A stretch of 15,401 nt of DNA from Bacilli bacterium (GCA_900752975.1 CAADXH010000121.1:1-15401); one strand, 5' to 3'. Shown: positions 1 through 7,689, counted from the stretch's first letter. The notes: generated from the sequence alone by a model not told the origin. Numbers and translations are program-made.

Positions 1-318
1 AACTGTAGGAACTTCTTCTGCTGCGATACCTGATGTAATTGTATCTCTTAAAGTTGTATAATCACCAAGTGAAACTTGTTTTACAGTAATATTTGGATAT
101 CTTGATTGGAAATTTGTAATAATTTCACCTATAATTTTTTGATTAACTTGACCCATCGCATGCCAAAATTCAATTTCAATTGTTTTTGAAGTGTCTAACG
201 TAGGAACTTCAACGATTTCAATTGGTTTAACAGGTTCATCTTCATTGCCTTTGTTACCACAGCTAACAATAGCAAATAAAGAAGTCATAATAACTAATAA
301 ACTTAAAAACTTTTTCAT
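1..318 (-). CDS. Extracellular solute-binding lipoprotein of a sugar-type ABC importer (partial, N-terminal 106 codons)
   Basis: This is the binding component that captures substrate outside the membrane and delivers it to the permeases encoded upstream. Only the first 106 codons are present; the gene runs off the window's left edge in frame. The start ATG follows a good Shine-Dalgarno site (AAGGAG, plus positions 325-330). Residues 1-20 form a lipoprotein signal: two lysines, a hydrophobic stretch, then the lipobox IVSC with acylated Cys20. A charged, flexible linker follows. From about residue 48 there is a typical family 1 solute-binding start (IEIEFWHAMG, then a helix and a PNITV strand), which resembles UgpB-like proteins. 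It is the last visible gene of the operon, 49 bp after the second permease. The family is clear; the substrate is not, although the UgpB-like start would fit glycerol-3-phosphate or a sugar. Confidence 0.9.
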   Translation of the reverse strand, partial: MKKFLSLLVIMTSLFAIVSCGNKGNEDEPVKPIEIVEVPTLDTSKTIEIEFWHAMGQVNQKIIGEIITNFQSRYPNITVKQVSLGDYTTLRDTITSGIAAEEVPTV

Positions 319-350
319 TTTCTTCTCCTTTTGTTTTTTATATATATTTT

Positions 351-371
351 CTAAAACTTGTTTAGTTTTAG
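351..371 (-). repeat. Intercistronic hairpin between permease and binding-protein genes
   Basis: A perfect 8-bp inverted repeat (CTAAAACT / AGTTTTAG) with a 5-nt loop overlaps the stop codon of the second permease and precedes the binding-protein gene. On the transcribed strand it is followed by an A/T mixture rather than a U-run, so it does not look like a terminator. It could act in mRNA processing or protect the downstream lipoprotein message, but that is inference, and AT-only stems can occur by chance. Confidence 0.45.
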
Positions 372-1399
372 CCTTTGATACCACTTCGTGATACACCACG
401 CATTATGTATTTGCGTAGGAATATAAACACGAAGAGTAGAGGTAAGGTAACAACTGTTGTTGCTGCCATTTGTAAACCTTGAGCTGTTCTTCCTTCTGAA
501 TCTGAGAATGAAGACCTCAAGCCTGTAGTAATTAATCTCATATCTTTATCACGAGTAACCATCATTGGCCACACATATGCATTCCATGAACCCATTAATT
601 TTAAAATTGTTATTGTTATAATTGTAGGTAAAGCAATTGGAATCATAATTTTAATTAAATATTTAAAATCACTTGTTCCATCAACTTTAGCCGCATAATA
701 TAGTTCGTTTGGAATTTGTTTGAAATTTTGTCTTAACAAATAGATATAATAAACGCTAATTAAGAATGGTACAATCATTGCCCAATATGTATCAATACCT
801 GTCGTGCCAAAAATTGATTTTGCAGTTTTAGTAACTGTGATGTAATTTGTGATAACCATCATTTCACCAGGAATCATCATTGTTGCTAGGAATAATGTAA
901 ATATTAATTCACGACCAACAAATTTAATTCTTGAAAATGCGAATGCTGCCATTACAGTTGTTACAACAGTACCAATAGTAGAAAATACACCAACAACAAT
1001 TGTATTAAATATTAATCTACCTGCGTTTAATCTTACAATTGCCTCGGGGTAATTTGATAACGCAAGGTCATATTTACCTAATCCTGGAATAAGCGTTGGA
1101 GTAGGTAGATCAATTTCTGCTGCTGTTTTTAGTGATGTTGCTATCATCCAATAAAATGGAATAATCATACAAAAAGCCATAAGCACTAAAAATGCATAGC
1201 AAATAATACGTTTAGTAACTCTAAATACTCTTTCTCTTTTGATTACTTCTGCAGCTGTATCGCCAACAACTGCTTGCTTATTTTCTGGAATATGATTAAT
1301 TATTCTACGTCTATATTTATTCGGTTTTTTCTCTACAAGTTTTAAACTTAAATATATTACTAGAAGAACTAAGCATATGCCTAATATGAATATATACAT
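368..1399 (-). CDS. Carbohydrate ABC transporter permease, MalG-like
   Basis: Inner permease subunit of the importer (MalG/UgpE-like, binding-protein-dependent transport family). The EAA coupling loop that docks on the ATPase is visible at about residues 232-260 (ELYYAAKVDGTSDF, invariant Gly241). The protein ends with the usual basic tail after the last membrane segment. At 343 residues it is longer than the common 270-290. The extra length is N-terminal: an additional hydrophobic segment (residues 2-22) and a basic linker of about 40 residues precede the usual first membrane helix (about 66-88). The start ATG is supported by AGGAGG at a spacing of about 8, which overlaps the stop codon of the upstream permease gene (TAGGAGG). 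That arrangement implies translational coupling. Substrate unknown. Confidence 0.93.
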   Translation of the reverse strand: MYIFILGICLVLLVIYLSLKLVEKKPNKYRRRIINHIPENKQAVVGDTAAEVIKRERVFRVTKRIICYAFLVLMAFCMIIPFYWMIATSLKTAAEIDLPTPTLIPGLGKYDLALSNYPEAIVRLNAGRLIFNTIVVGVFSTIGTVVTTVMAAFAFSRIKFVGRELIFTLFLATMMIPGEMMVITNYITVTKTAKSIFGTTGIDTYWAMIVPFLISVYYIYLLRQNFKQIPNELYYAAKVDGTSDFKYLIKIMIPIALPTIITITILKLMGSWNAYVWPMMVTRDKDMRLITTGLRSSFSDSEGRTAQGLQMAATTVVTLPLLFVFIFLRKYIMRGVSRSGIKG

Positions 1400-1412
1400 A
1401 ACTTATTTCCTC

Positions 1413-2375
1413 CTAATAGAATACTTTCTTCTTACTTACATACCTATTGATGGCAGTAAATATCAAGATAATTATAAACAAGACTACAGCGCCGGCTGAG
1501 GCTGCTCCAGCATCGCCGCCTTCTTTTAGTTTGTCATATATGTACCACACAACAGTTGCCATATTATGTCTAGTACCTACGCTTGCTGCGTTTTTACCAA
1601 AGATTGCGACTACTGATGTATATTCCTTAAACGCACCAATTAGTGATGTTATTAATAAATAGAATATTTGTGGCGATAGTAGAGGAACAGTTATTTTCAT
1701 AAACGTTCTTAACTTAGAAGTACCATCAATTTGAGCTGCTTGATAATATTGTTTATCAACACTTTGTAATGCACTTAATAAAATCAAGACTTTAAATGGA
1801 AGTGAATTCCACACAATATATACCAATAAAACAACTAGTGATGTAAAGTATTGACTATCAAAGGTTGAGTTTCCACTTGCAAAACTAAATAACCATTGGT
1901 TAGTTGGATTTCCACCCAACCAGTTTACACCTTTTCCACCTAGCATAGTAATTATTGTATTAATCAAACCTTGATTACTTTCAAACATAACTGAGAATAC
2001 CATACCGATTGCAATTGTGTTAGTTACATATGGCAAGAAGAATATTGTTTGAAAGAATTTTTGTAAACTTTTTATTGAATTTAATGCTACCGCAATTAAG
2101 AGTGATAATAAGATTGATAGAGGAACAGAAACAAAAACTATTATCATCGTATTAAGTAAATACTTCATAAAAGGATTCTTAGGATTAAATATTAATTGAT
2201 AGTTTTCAAAACCAAATGATTTGTAACTACCAGTCATATAATCATAATCTTCCTTAAACGAAATAATAAACGTATTTATAAGAGGATAGAAAGTAAATAT
2301 TCCTAACAAGATTAGTGCTGGTAATAAATACAAAATACCTCTTATAAAATTGGTACTTGCCTTTCCTTCAACCAT
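1413..2375 (-). CDS. Sugar ABC transporter permease, MalF-like
   Basis: Partner permease (MalF/UgpA-like), 320 residues, a normal length for the short Gram-positive type without the large MalF periplasmic loop. Hydrophobic segments lie near residues 12-40, 72-98, 108-132, 176-202, 235-258 and 292-312. The EAA loop is at about 210-237 (QYYQAAQIDGTSKL, Gly218). A GGVNWLGG stretch in the second outer loop is typical of the family. Its ATG overlaps the stop codon of the upstream ATPase gene by one base (TAATG), so the two are probably translationally coupled. It should pair with the MalG-like subunit in a heterodimeric channel. Substrate not determinable. Confidence 0.94.
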   Translation of the reverse strand: MVEGKASTNFIRGILYLLPALILLGIFTFYPLINTFIISFKEDYDYMTGSYKSFGFENYQLIFNPKNPFMKYLLNTMIIVFVSVPLSILLSLLIAVALNSIKSLQKFFQTIFFLPYVTNTIAIGMVFSVMFESNQGLINTIITMLGGKGVNWLGGNPTNQWLFSFASGNSTFDSQYFTSLVVLLVYIVWNSLPFKVLILLSALQSVDKQYYQAAQIDGTSKLRTFMKITVPLLSPQIFYLLITSLIGAFKEYTSVVAIFGKNAASVGTRHNMATVVWYIYDKLKEGGDAGAASAGAVVLFIIILIFTAINRYVSKKKVFY

Positions 2376-3436
2376 TATTGAATTCTCTCTTCTGTCTCTT
2401 TGTCAAACACAAAGAATTTATTAGGTTTAACGAATGCTTTCGCTGTGGATTCCTCTTTTAATTCCACACTTGAATCAACAATAAAGCGGAAGGTTTCTTT
2501 TTCTGAATTAGGGTTTACGCCTGTAACAAGTTTATCACGACCAATATATTCAACGTGTTGAATGTATATTGACATATTTCCTTCAGGATTAATATCAAAC
2601 CCTTCTGGTCTAATGCCCACTGTAATTTCTTGATCTGGAAGTTTTGTGGCAGCAATTCTTTCTTTGCCAACATAAATACCACCATCATGAGCAACACCAT
2701 TAAAAATATTAATTGGTGGAGTTCCTAAGAATTTTGCAACAAATTGATTTGTAGGATTTTCGTAAACTCCTTGTGGAGCACCTTTTTGTTGCATTACACC
2801 AAACTTCATTACAACAATTTCATCAGATATACTCATTGCCTCTTCTTGGTCATGAGTTACGAAAATAGTTGTAATGCCTGTTTCCCTTTGAATTCTCTTG
2901 ATTTCTTCACGAGTTTGTAAACGTAAACGAGCATCAAGGTTTGATAGCGGTTCGTCTAGTAGTAATACACGCGGTTCTTTTACTAGTGCCCTAGCGATAG
3001 CTACACGTTGTTGTTGACCACCTGATAATTGTCTTGGTTTACGATTCATTAATTCTTCGATACCAACTAAACGAGCATACTTTTGTGTTCTTGCTAAAGC
3101 TTCTGCTTTTGTTAGTTTCATGTTTTGTAAAGGAAACATAATATTTTGCTTTACTGTCATATGTGGATATAAAGCATAGTTTTGAAATACTAAGCCTATT
3201 CCTCTTTTTTCGGCAGGAAGCGCGGTAACATCTTCATCCCCGAAAAAAATTTGGCCCGAGGATGGTTCTAACAAACCAGCAATCATGTACAATGTTGTTG
3301 ATTTACCACATCCGGACGGACCAAGCAAACCAATAAGTCGTCCAGATGGTATGACGATATCTAGATCATCTACTGCTCTTACTTCTGAGTTCTTATCGGC
3401 AAATATTTTTGTTAAATGAGACAAGCGAATATCCAT
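2375..3436 (-). CDS. Sugar-importer ABC ATPase, MsmX/UgpC/MalK family
   Basis: Cytoplasmic ATPase that powers the importer. All nucleotide-binding motifs are intact: Walker A GPSGCGKST (39-47), Q-loop Gln85 (QNYALYPHM), signature LSGGQQQR (137-144), Walker B VLLLDEP (157-163, catalytic Glu162), D-loop LSNLDAR, and the switch His195 (VTHDQEEA). The remaining 120 or so residues fit the TOBE/regulatory domain of MalK-like proteins (NQFVAKFLGTPPIN, GIRPEGF). Length 353, slightly short for the family. The ATG is preceded by AGGAGG and lies about 60 bp downstream of a good promoter, so it is the first gene of the operon. Because this ATPase sits with its own permeases, it is probably dedicated, although MsmX-type ATPases can serve several importers. 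Confidence 0.95.
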   Translation of the reverse strand: MDIRLSHLTKIFADKNSEVRAVDDLDIVIPSGRLIGLLGPSGCGKSTTLYMIAGLLEPSSGQIFFGDEDVTALPAEKRGIGLVFQNYALYPHMTVKQNIMFPLQNMKLTKAEALARTQKYARLVGIEELMNRKPRQLSGGQQQRVAIARALVKEPRVLLLDEPLSNLDARLRLQTREEIKRIQRETGITTIFVTHDQEEAMSISDEIVVMKFGVMQQKGAPQGVYENPTNQFVAKFLGTPPINIFNGVAHDGGIYVGKERIAATKLPDQEITVGIRPEGFDINPEGNMSIYIQHVEYIGRDKLVTGVNPNSEKETFRFIVDSSVELKEESTAKAFVKPNKFFVFDKETEERIQ

Positions 3437-3475
3437 AATAAAAATCCTCCTCGTTTGACTGTATTTGTCTATTTT

Positions 3476-3487
3476 TATTTCGAAATA
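3476..3487. promoter_or_regulatory. 12-bp palindrome just downstream of the importer promoter (possible operator)
   Basis: TATTTCGAAATA is a perfect 12-bp palindrome at roughly +8 to +19 relative to the predicted start of the importer transcript. This position suits a repressor roadblock. No matching regulator gene is in the window, and AT-rich palindromes arise by chance, so the call is tentative. Confidence 0.35.
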
Positions 3488-3501
3488 TTATCTCTATGCT
3501 T

Positions 3502-3530
3502 ATTATATCATATTACTAATTCTTTTTCAA
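3502..3530 (-). promoter_or_regulatory. Sigma-A-type promoter of the ABC importer operon
   Basis: On the minus strand TTGAAA (3525-3530) and TATAAT (3502-3507) are separated by 17 bp. A TG one base upstream of the -10 box (TGATATAAT) makes an extended -10. Transcription should start near 3495, leaving a leader of about 60 nt before the ATPase start. Confidence 0.8.
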
Positions 3531-3580
3531 AAGAAGTGAATAATAAAGTTTTATGTTTCGACATTTTATTTTCAGATTAT

Positions 3581-3617
3581 AAAAAGAGTTGCGGATTTTA
3601 ACCATCTGCAACTCTTT
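3581..3617 (-). terminator. Rho-independent terminator after recR
   Basis: On the minus strand a 10-bp stem (AAAGAGTTGC / GCAACTCTTT, plus positions 3583-3592 and 3608-3617) with a 15-nt loop ends in five U residues. It begins about 30 bp after the recR stop and closes the dnaX-ybaB-recR transcript ahead of the importer promoter. Confidence 0.85.
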
Positions 3618-3647
3618 CTGATTTTATTTTTGCTTAACGTTTTTTTC

Positions 3648-4244
3648 CTATTTATTCTTTCTGCCATCAATGGCATACTTAAGGGTTAAAGCATCCACAT
3701 ATTCTAGGTCTCCACCTGCAGGAAGGCCATAGCCAATGCGGGATATTGTTACACCTTTTTGTTCCAATATTTTTTCTAAATATAGAGCTGTTGTTTCCCC
3801 GTTCATTGTGAAACTAGTAGCTATAATTATTTCCTTAGTATCTTTATCAATTCTTTGTTCTAATTGAGGGATATTAAGTTGATTAGGACCTATACCATCG
3901 AGTGGTGAAATCAAACCACCTAGAATATGGTACAAACCATTATATTGACCGGTTTTTTCAATGGCCAGAGCATCCTTTGCATCCTTTACAACCATTATTT
4001 GTTCATGACTGCGGTATACGTTTGAACATATTTCACAAGTGTCTTCTAAGGTGTACATTCCACATATTTTGCATTTCTTTACCTGGTTTTTTGTTTCTAG
4101 CATAACTCTTGCAAATCTTTCAACTTCTTCTGTTGACATATTTTCAATAACGTGAAACGCATATCTTGAAGCTGTTTTTTTACCAACACTAGGTAATTTT
4201 TCGAAACATGTTGAAAGGTTTTCTAAGAATTTAAAATCATCCAT
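3648..4244 (-). CDS. recR: Recombination mediator RecR
   Basis: RecR acts with RecO and RecF to load RecA on gapped, SSB-coated DNA. Its 198 residues match the family length. An N-terminal helix-hairpin-helix segment (about 11-27, EKLPSVGKKTASRYAFHV) is followed by a four-cysteine zinc site (Cys58, Cys61, Cys70, Cys73; CKIC...CEIC). A Toprim domain then carries the hallmark stretch YHILGGLISPLDGIGP, and the protein ends with a family-typical IGYGLPAGGDLEYVD tail. The ATG overlaps the ybaB stop by one base (TAATG), so translation is probably coupled. It is the last gene of the dnaX-ybaB-recR unit, an arrangement conserved across many bacteria. Confidence 0.97.
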   Translation of the reverse strand: MDDFKFLENLSTCFEKLPSVGKKTASRYAFHVIENMSTEEVERFARVMLETKNQVKKCKICGMYTLEDTCEICSNVYRSHEQIMVVKDAKDALAIEKTGQYNGLYHILGGLISPLDGIGPNQLNIPQLEQRIDKDTKEIIIATSFTMNGETTALYLEKILEQKGVTISRIGYGLPAGGDLEYVDALTLKYAIDGRKNK

Positions 4245-4543
4245 TAAAACATTCCACCCATATATGCTTTATATTTGGAAAGTTTTTCTTCTGTATATGA
4301 AGCTATTTCCTCATTTGCTTTATGACTTGCGGCAACAACCATATCTCCTAGTAATTCTAAATCATCCGGACCATTTACTTCAAAGCCACTATCTATTGTA
4401 ACTTTTTTAATTTCATGGTTTCCATACATAACAACCGTAACTGGACCGCTTGAAGTAGTGAATTCGCTTTCTTCTATTTCTCTTTGAGCATTTTCTATTT
4501 CTCTTTGCATTTGTTGTAATTTACGAATCATTTGTGGATTCAT
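4244..4543 (-). CDS. ybaB: Nucleoid-associated protein, YbaB/EbfC family
   Basis: Small dimeric DNA-binding protein of 99 residues, a normal family length. It has an N-terminal amphipathic helix (QMIRKLQQMQREIENAQREI), then a central sheet containing the family-typical VTVVMYGNHEIKKVTID, and a C-terminal helix (EEIASYTEEKLSKYKAYMGG). The ATG is three bases after the dnaX stop, and its Shine-Dalgarno site (AGGAGG, 8 bases away) lies within the last dnaX codons. The position between dnaX and recR is the classical one and supports the assignment. Its precise cellular role is unsettled across the family. Confidence 0.95.
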   Translation of the reverse strand: MNPQMIRKLQQMQREIENAQREIEESEFTTSSGPVTVVMYGNHEIKKVTIDSGFEVNGPDDLELLGDMVVAASHKANEEIASYTEEKLSKYKAYMGGMF

Positions 4544-4546
4544 TTT

Positions 4547-7546
4547 TTATTCCTCCTCTTTTTCTACAATGTCTTCACCAAAAAAGCTTTCTGCTTGGTG
4601 AATTGATTGATTTTTTTTGCTTGTCAATGCAGATGTATTAATGACAACAACTTTTAATTCAGGATTTTTAATTGGGGTAAGTCTTGGATATTTAATCCCC
4701 ATATTGTATTGTCCTGCATATTCTAATCGCTTTTCTTGCCATGTGTTTTCAGGTAATGCTATAAAATCATAATCTTTGCCAAATGTTATCTTTAAGACTT
4801 GTAAAGCATTCGTATGGCCTTTAGGTTCCATTAAGTGATTACACATTGATGCGTGTGGATAAACTATTAACAATTCATTATAACCATTAGCTGTCAACGT
4901 ACCTTCCGATAGTAACTTAGCTGTTGGTGATAATAAATGTCCTACTCTATCTTCTAATTTAGACCAATTCGAAAGTATATTAATTTTTTCTTCACGGCAT
5001 TTTTGATCTCTTGCTTGATGTAATATTCTTTCAACTATTTTTACATCATAAATTTTTGAGCTTTCATCGTTTACTTCCGGTTCTTTTGTTTCTGTTTGAA
5101 GTGGAGTTCTAATAACCACAGTTCTTTCGTTTTTAATTAAACTTGGTTTTGGCTCTTGTTTTTCCTCTATTTCTGGTTCTTCAACCTTTGAAACAGCAAC
5201 CTCAGGTTTTGGTTCTTCCTTTTCCTCTTCCCTAACTATTTCAAACGGACTGCGGCGTTTAGTCATTCCTCCATCTAATTTTGTATTAATTTCGTTAACC
5301 TTATTTTGAATTTCTTGTACTTTAATACTTAGTTTTATACTATAATCCTTAGCATCTTGAATAGCTTGTTTATTATCTTGAATTAAACTCATATAATCGT
5401 CTGTTGATTGATTACTAAGTTCATTAATTTTATCAAGCAAATCATTATAGTTAGCAATTATGCTATTAGTAAGTTCGCCTCTAGTATCTAATAATTTAGA
5501 TTGTATATCATTAATCACAGTTTCAATCTTATCATTAATTTCTTCTTTATATTTATCATCACCATTTAAGTTAGCTGTTTTTTCTTCAACTTGTGATAGG
5601 TCATATTGTAAACTTTGTATTAATGATACAAGTGATATGTAGTTTTCATTGAGTTGTTCTATCTCGGTATTATTATTTTGAACAGTACCATTAACTGCAT
5701 ATGTCGATTTAATTGATCTTGCTAATTCATCAACACGATTAATTACCATATCTAAATACTCTTCAACAACGGCTAATCTTTCTTGTAAATCGGGGCTGTT
5801 TGCCGATTCGTTTGTCGAATTCTCAGAGCGATATGAACCTATATTTGCTATTTTTTCTTCAAGTGTAGCCAATTGTTGATAAATTTCTTTGTTATCTACA
5901 ACCTCTGTCACAGCGTTTGAGTTGTTATTTTCTTCAATTGTTGTTACTCGTTTAGCTAATTCTTGATACTCATTTTGGCTATTTTTTAACACGTCTAATT
6001 CATTTTTGATGATATTTATTTCATTTATTACCGATTCATCAATCGTTTGCTCGGTTGAAGTGGGTACTTGGAGATTTTGAATTTTATTCTCTAAATTCGT
6101 TATTCGCTCATTTAATTGTGGGTTTTCAAAATTTGATTCAAAGCCACTTGCTGAAGATGCTTCTAATTTCACTTCTATTTCTTGAATATTTTCATTAATT
6201 TCTTGAATTTTTTCTTCTAATTGTGCCGGTTGAGCTTTATTAGCAAGAGATAAATCTTCTAACATATTTATCTTAGCTTCTATTTTTTCTTTAAATGGTA
6301 TAAAGTTTTGTTTCGTTACTTCCGCATTTAATTTTTTTACTTGATTTTCCACAGTACTAATTCGTGAAATTATTTCATTTCCATTTTCACTATCACCACT
6401 AATTTGAATACTTTCAATTTGTTCTTCTAATTTCTGAATTTGACTAAGCACATCTATATCCTGAGCTGCACTATTAATAATTTTTATTATACCCACCTCT
6501 AAATATATTTTAGGCGAATTGGTAAATCTTATTTTATTTTGAATATCTACAAACATATCTACATAATAGAACAATTTGTGCTCACTTGTTTGGTTAGCAA
6601 GCAGTACAAAATTTTCTTTATTATATATATATTGAATCTTCGAGTCTTCCTTTAGATTTTTATAAAGCAACAAATCACGACAAAATTGGATTAAACTTGT
6701 GAGGATTCTACCTACCTCTTTTCCCATTTCTATTAGACTATTTACTTTGTCTAAAGCAAGTTCTGTATCTTGGCTATTTAGAGCCGTTATAAGATCTATT
6801 AGATATTGATGTGATACTCTTCCCGTAATATTATTAATATCATCTATTGTTATTGTATTAAAATTATATACACGAGCTTGGTCTAATATACTTAGTGCAT
6901 CACGCATTCCGCCTTCTGACACTTCTGCAATTGCCTGTAATGCCTCATCAGTAATTCTTATTTTTTCATTTTCACATACTTTAATCAACATTTCTATAAT
7001 TTCGTGTGGAGATAATTGTTTAAAATCAAGACGTTGGCATCTAGATAAAATAGTTGATGGTATTTTATATGGCTCGGTTGTAGCAAGAATAAAAATGACA
7101 TGAGCTGGTGGTTCTTCTAAAGTTTTTAGTAAAGCATTAAACGCCGCTGTACTAAGCATATGTGCTTCATCTATTATGTAAACTTTTTTCTTAAGAGTGC
7201 TAGGCAAGAAGTTTACTTTTTCTAGGATTTCTCTCATTTGATCTACACCATTATTGCTTGCTGCATCAAGTTCAACTACATCAGTTGTTTCATCATTCAT
7301 AATCGCAAGACAATTAGGGCAATTATTACAAGGTTCTCCTTCAACTGGGTTCAAGCAATTAACCGCTTTTGCAAAAATTCTAGCGATTGTTGTTTTTCCT
7401 ATTCCTCTTAGTCCACTAAATATATATGCATGGGATATTTTATCTTCATTAACTGCATTTTCTAATATTTTAACAATGTGCTTTTGGCCAACAACTTCAT
7501 CAAATCTAGTTGGGCGATAAGTTCTATACAACGCTTTATATGCCAC
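4547..7546 (-). CDS. dnaX: DNA polymerase III subunit gamma/tau, unusually long (999 aa)
   Basis: Clamp-loader ATPase that also links the loader to the polymerase. I place the start at GTG 7546 (VAYKALYRTYRP, as in relatives), because AGGAGG sits 7 bases upstream. A longer frame from TTG 7591 would run over the promoter's -10 box. Visible parts are Walker A GLRGIGKT (45-52), a zinc site (Cys64, Cys73, Cys76, Cys79), Walker B with DEAH (126-129), sensor 1 ATTEP (155-159), SRC (168-170) and sensor 2 GGMRDAL (212-218). The collar extends to about 360. Next come roughly 400 residues (365-760) rich in Glu, Lys, Asn, Gln and heptad-like hydrophobics, probably coiled coil. A Glu/Pro/Lys linker (765-828) and a tau-like C-terminal domain (830-965) follow. 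B. subtilis DnaX is about 560 residues. An A7 slippery tract lies at codons 403-405. Leads ybaB and recR. Confidence 0.96.
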   Translation of the reverse strand: MAYKALYRTYRPTRFDEVVGQKHIVKILENAVNEDKISHAYIFSGLRGIGKTTIARIFAKAVNCLNPVEGEPCNNCPNCLAIMNDETTDVVELDAASNNGVDQMREILEKVNFLPSTLKKKVYIIDEAHMLSTAAFNALLKTLEEPPAHVIFILATTEPYKIPSTILSRCQRLDFKQLSPHEIIEMLIKVCENEKIRITDEALQAIAEVSEGGMRDALSILDQARVYNFNTITIDDINNITGRVSHQYLIDLITALNSQDTELALDKVNSLIEMGKEVGRILTSLIQFCRDLLLYKNLKEDSKIQYIYNKENFVLLANQTSEHKLFYYVDMFVDIQNKIRFTNSPKIYLEVGIIKIINSAAQDIDVLSQIQKLEEQIESIQISGDSENGNEIISRISTVENQVKKLNAEVTKQNFIPFKEKIEAKINMLEDLSLANKAQPAQLEEKIQEINENIQEIEVKLEASSASGFESNFENPQLNERITNLENKIQNLQVPTSTEQTIDESVINEINIIKNELDVLKNSQNEYQELAKRVTTIEENNNSNAVTEVVDNKEIYQQLATLEEKIANIGSYRSENSTNESANSPDLQERLAVVEEYLDMVINRVDELARSIKSTYAVNGTVQNNNTEIEQLNENYISLVSLIQSLQYDLSQVEEKTANLNGDDKYKEEINDKIETVINDIQSKLLDTRGELTNSIIANYNDLLDKINELSNQSTDDYMSLIQDNKQAIQDAKDYSIKLSIKVQEIQNKVNEINTKLDGGMTKRRSPFEIVREEEKEEPKPEVAVSKVEEPEIEEKQEPKPSLIKNERTVVIRTPLQTETKEPEVNDESSKIYDVKIVERILHQARDQKCREEKINILSNWSKLEDRVGHLLSPTAKLLSEGTLTANGYNELLIVYPHASMCNHLMEPKGHTNALQVLKITFGKDYDFIALPENTWQEKRLEYAGQYNMGIKYPRLTPIKNPELKVVVINTSALTSKKNQSIHQAESFFGEDIVEKEEE
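6291..6340 (-). other. dnaX: Candidate frameshift/slippage site in dnaX (A_AAA_AAA, with -1-frame stop 13 codons on)
   Basis: Codons 403-405 read GTA AAA AAA, giving the in-frame heptamer A AAA AAA (plus positions 6332-6338). After a -1 shift the new frame runs 13 codons and stops at TAA (6291-6293), giving a product of about 418 residues. Gain of one A by polymerase slippage gives the same frame; loss of one A gives an immediate TAA. The bases right after the tract (TTAAATG) can pair with CATTTAA about 27 nt on, but that stem is weak. Its place just after the collar is where gamma proteins end. Confidence 0.45.
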
Positions 7547-7553
7547 GGGCACA

Positions 7554-7559
7554 CCTCCT
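7554..7559 (-). promoter_or_regulatory. Shine-Dalgarno site that fixes the dnaX start at GTG
   Basis: AGGAGG on the minus strand lies 7 bases before the GTG at 7546. It therefore selects that GTG over the upstream in-frame TTG at 7591, whose N-terminal extension has no ribosome site and would encode part of the promoter. Confidence 0.85.
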
Positions 7560-7579
7560 CTTATTTCTTTGTTATATTT

Positions 7580-7588
7580 ATTATACCA
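7580..7588 (-). promoter_or_regulatory. Extended -10 promoter of dnaX-ybaB-recR
   Basis: On the minus strand TGGTATAAT is a perfect extended -10 element. The 17-bp-distant -35 position reads ATAAAA, which is poor, but it lies in an A-tract that could work as an UP-like element. The predicted leader is short, about 25 nt to the GTG start. Confidence 0.55.
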
Positions 7589-7667
7589 CAATATTGATTT
7601 TTTTTTATTATCTTTGCGTGATTTTTTTATTCTTCCTTTCTTTATGTTATTTTTTACTTTTTATGCA

Positions 7668-7673
7668 TATAAT
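7668..7673 (+). promoter_or_regulatory. Possible -10 box for the Na/Pi-type gene
   Basis: A perfect TATAAT lies 17 bp before the chosen ATG, but no good -35 hexamer is found at 16-18 bp upstream. The leader would be only about 10 nt. Weak support. The rest of the 7589-7689 gap is T-rich on the plus strand and holds no RNA gene that I can see. Confidence 0.25.
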
Positions 7674-7689
7674 TACCTTGAGTGATTAT

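Noticed and set aside
3648..4244. Lysine in the RecR Toprim motif (VVKDAKD) as a lost catalytic glutamate
   Set aside because: RecR Toprim domains are not catalytic and this position varies among Firmicutes; all other RecR hallmarks are intact.
4611..4618. A8 tract near the 3' end of dnaX as a frameshift site
   Set aside because: It lies at about residue 976, after all domains, and a shift would change only the last 20 or so residues; an A-run of this size is easily explained by composition.
7547..7591. N-terminal extension of dnaX from an upstream TTG
   Set aside because: It would translate the promoter -10 box and has no ribosome site; AGGAGG directs initiation at GTG 7546, which matches the N-terminus of relatives.
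7510..7689. Extension of the Na/Pi-type frame leftward into the dnaX gene
   Set aside because: The extra residues overlap dnaX and its promoter on the other strand, start with TTG and lack a ribosome site; the family homology begins near ATG 7690.
7589..7689. SRP RNA gene upstream of dnaX, where Bacillus has it
   Set aside because: The gap is T-rich, has no GGAA/AGCA-type SRP loop signature or long stem, and is too short.
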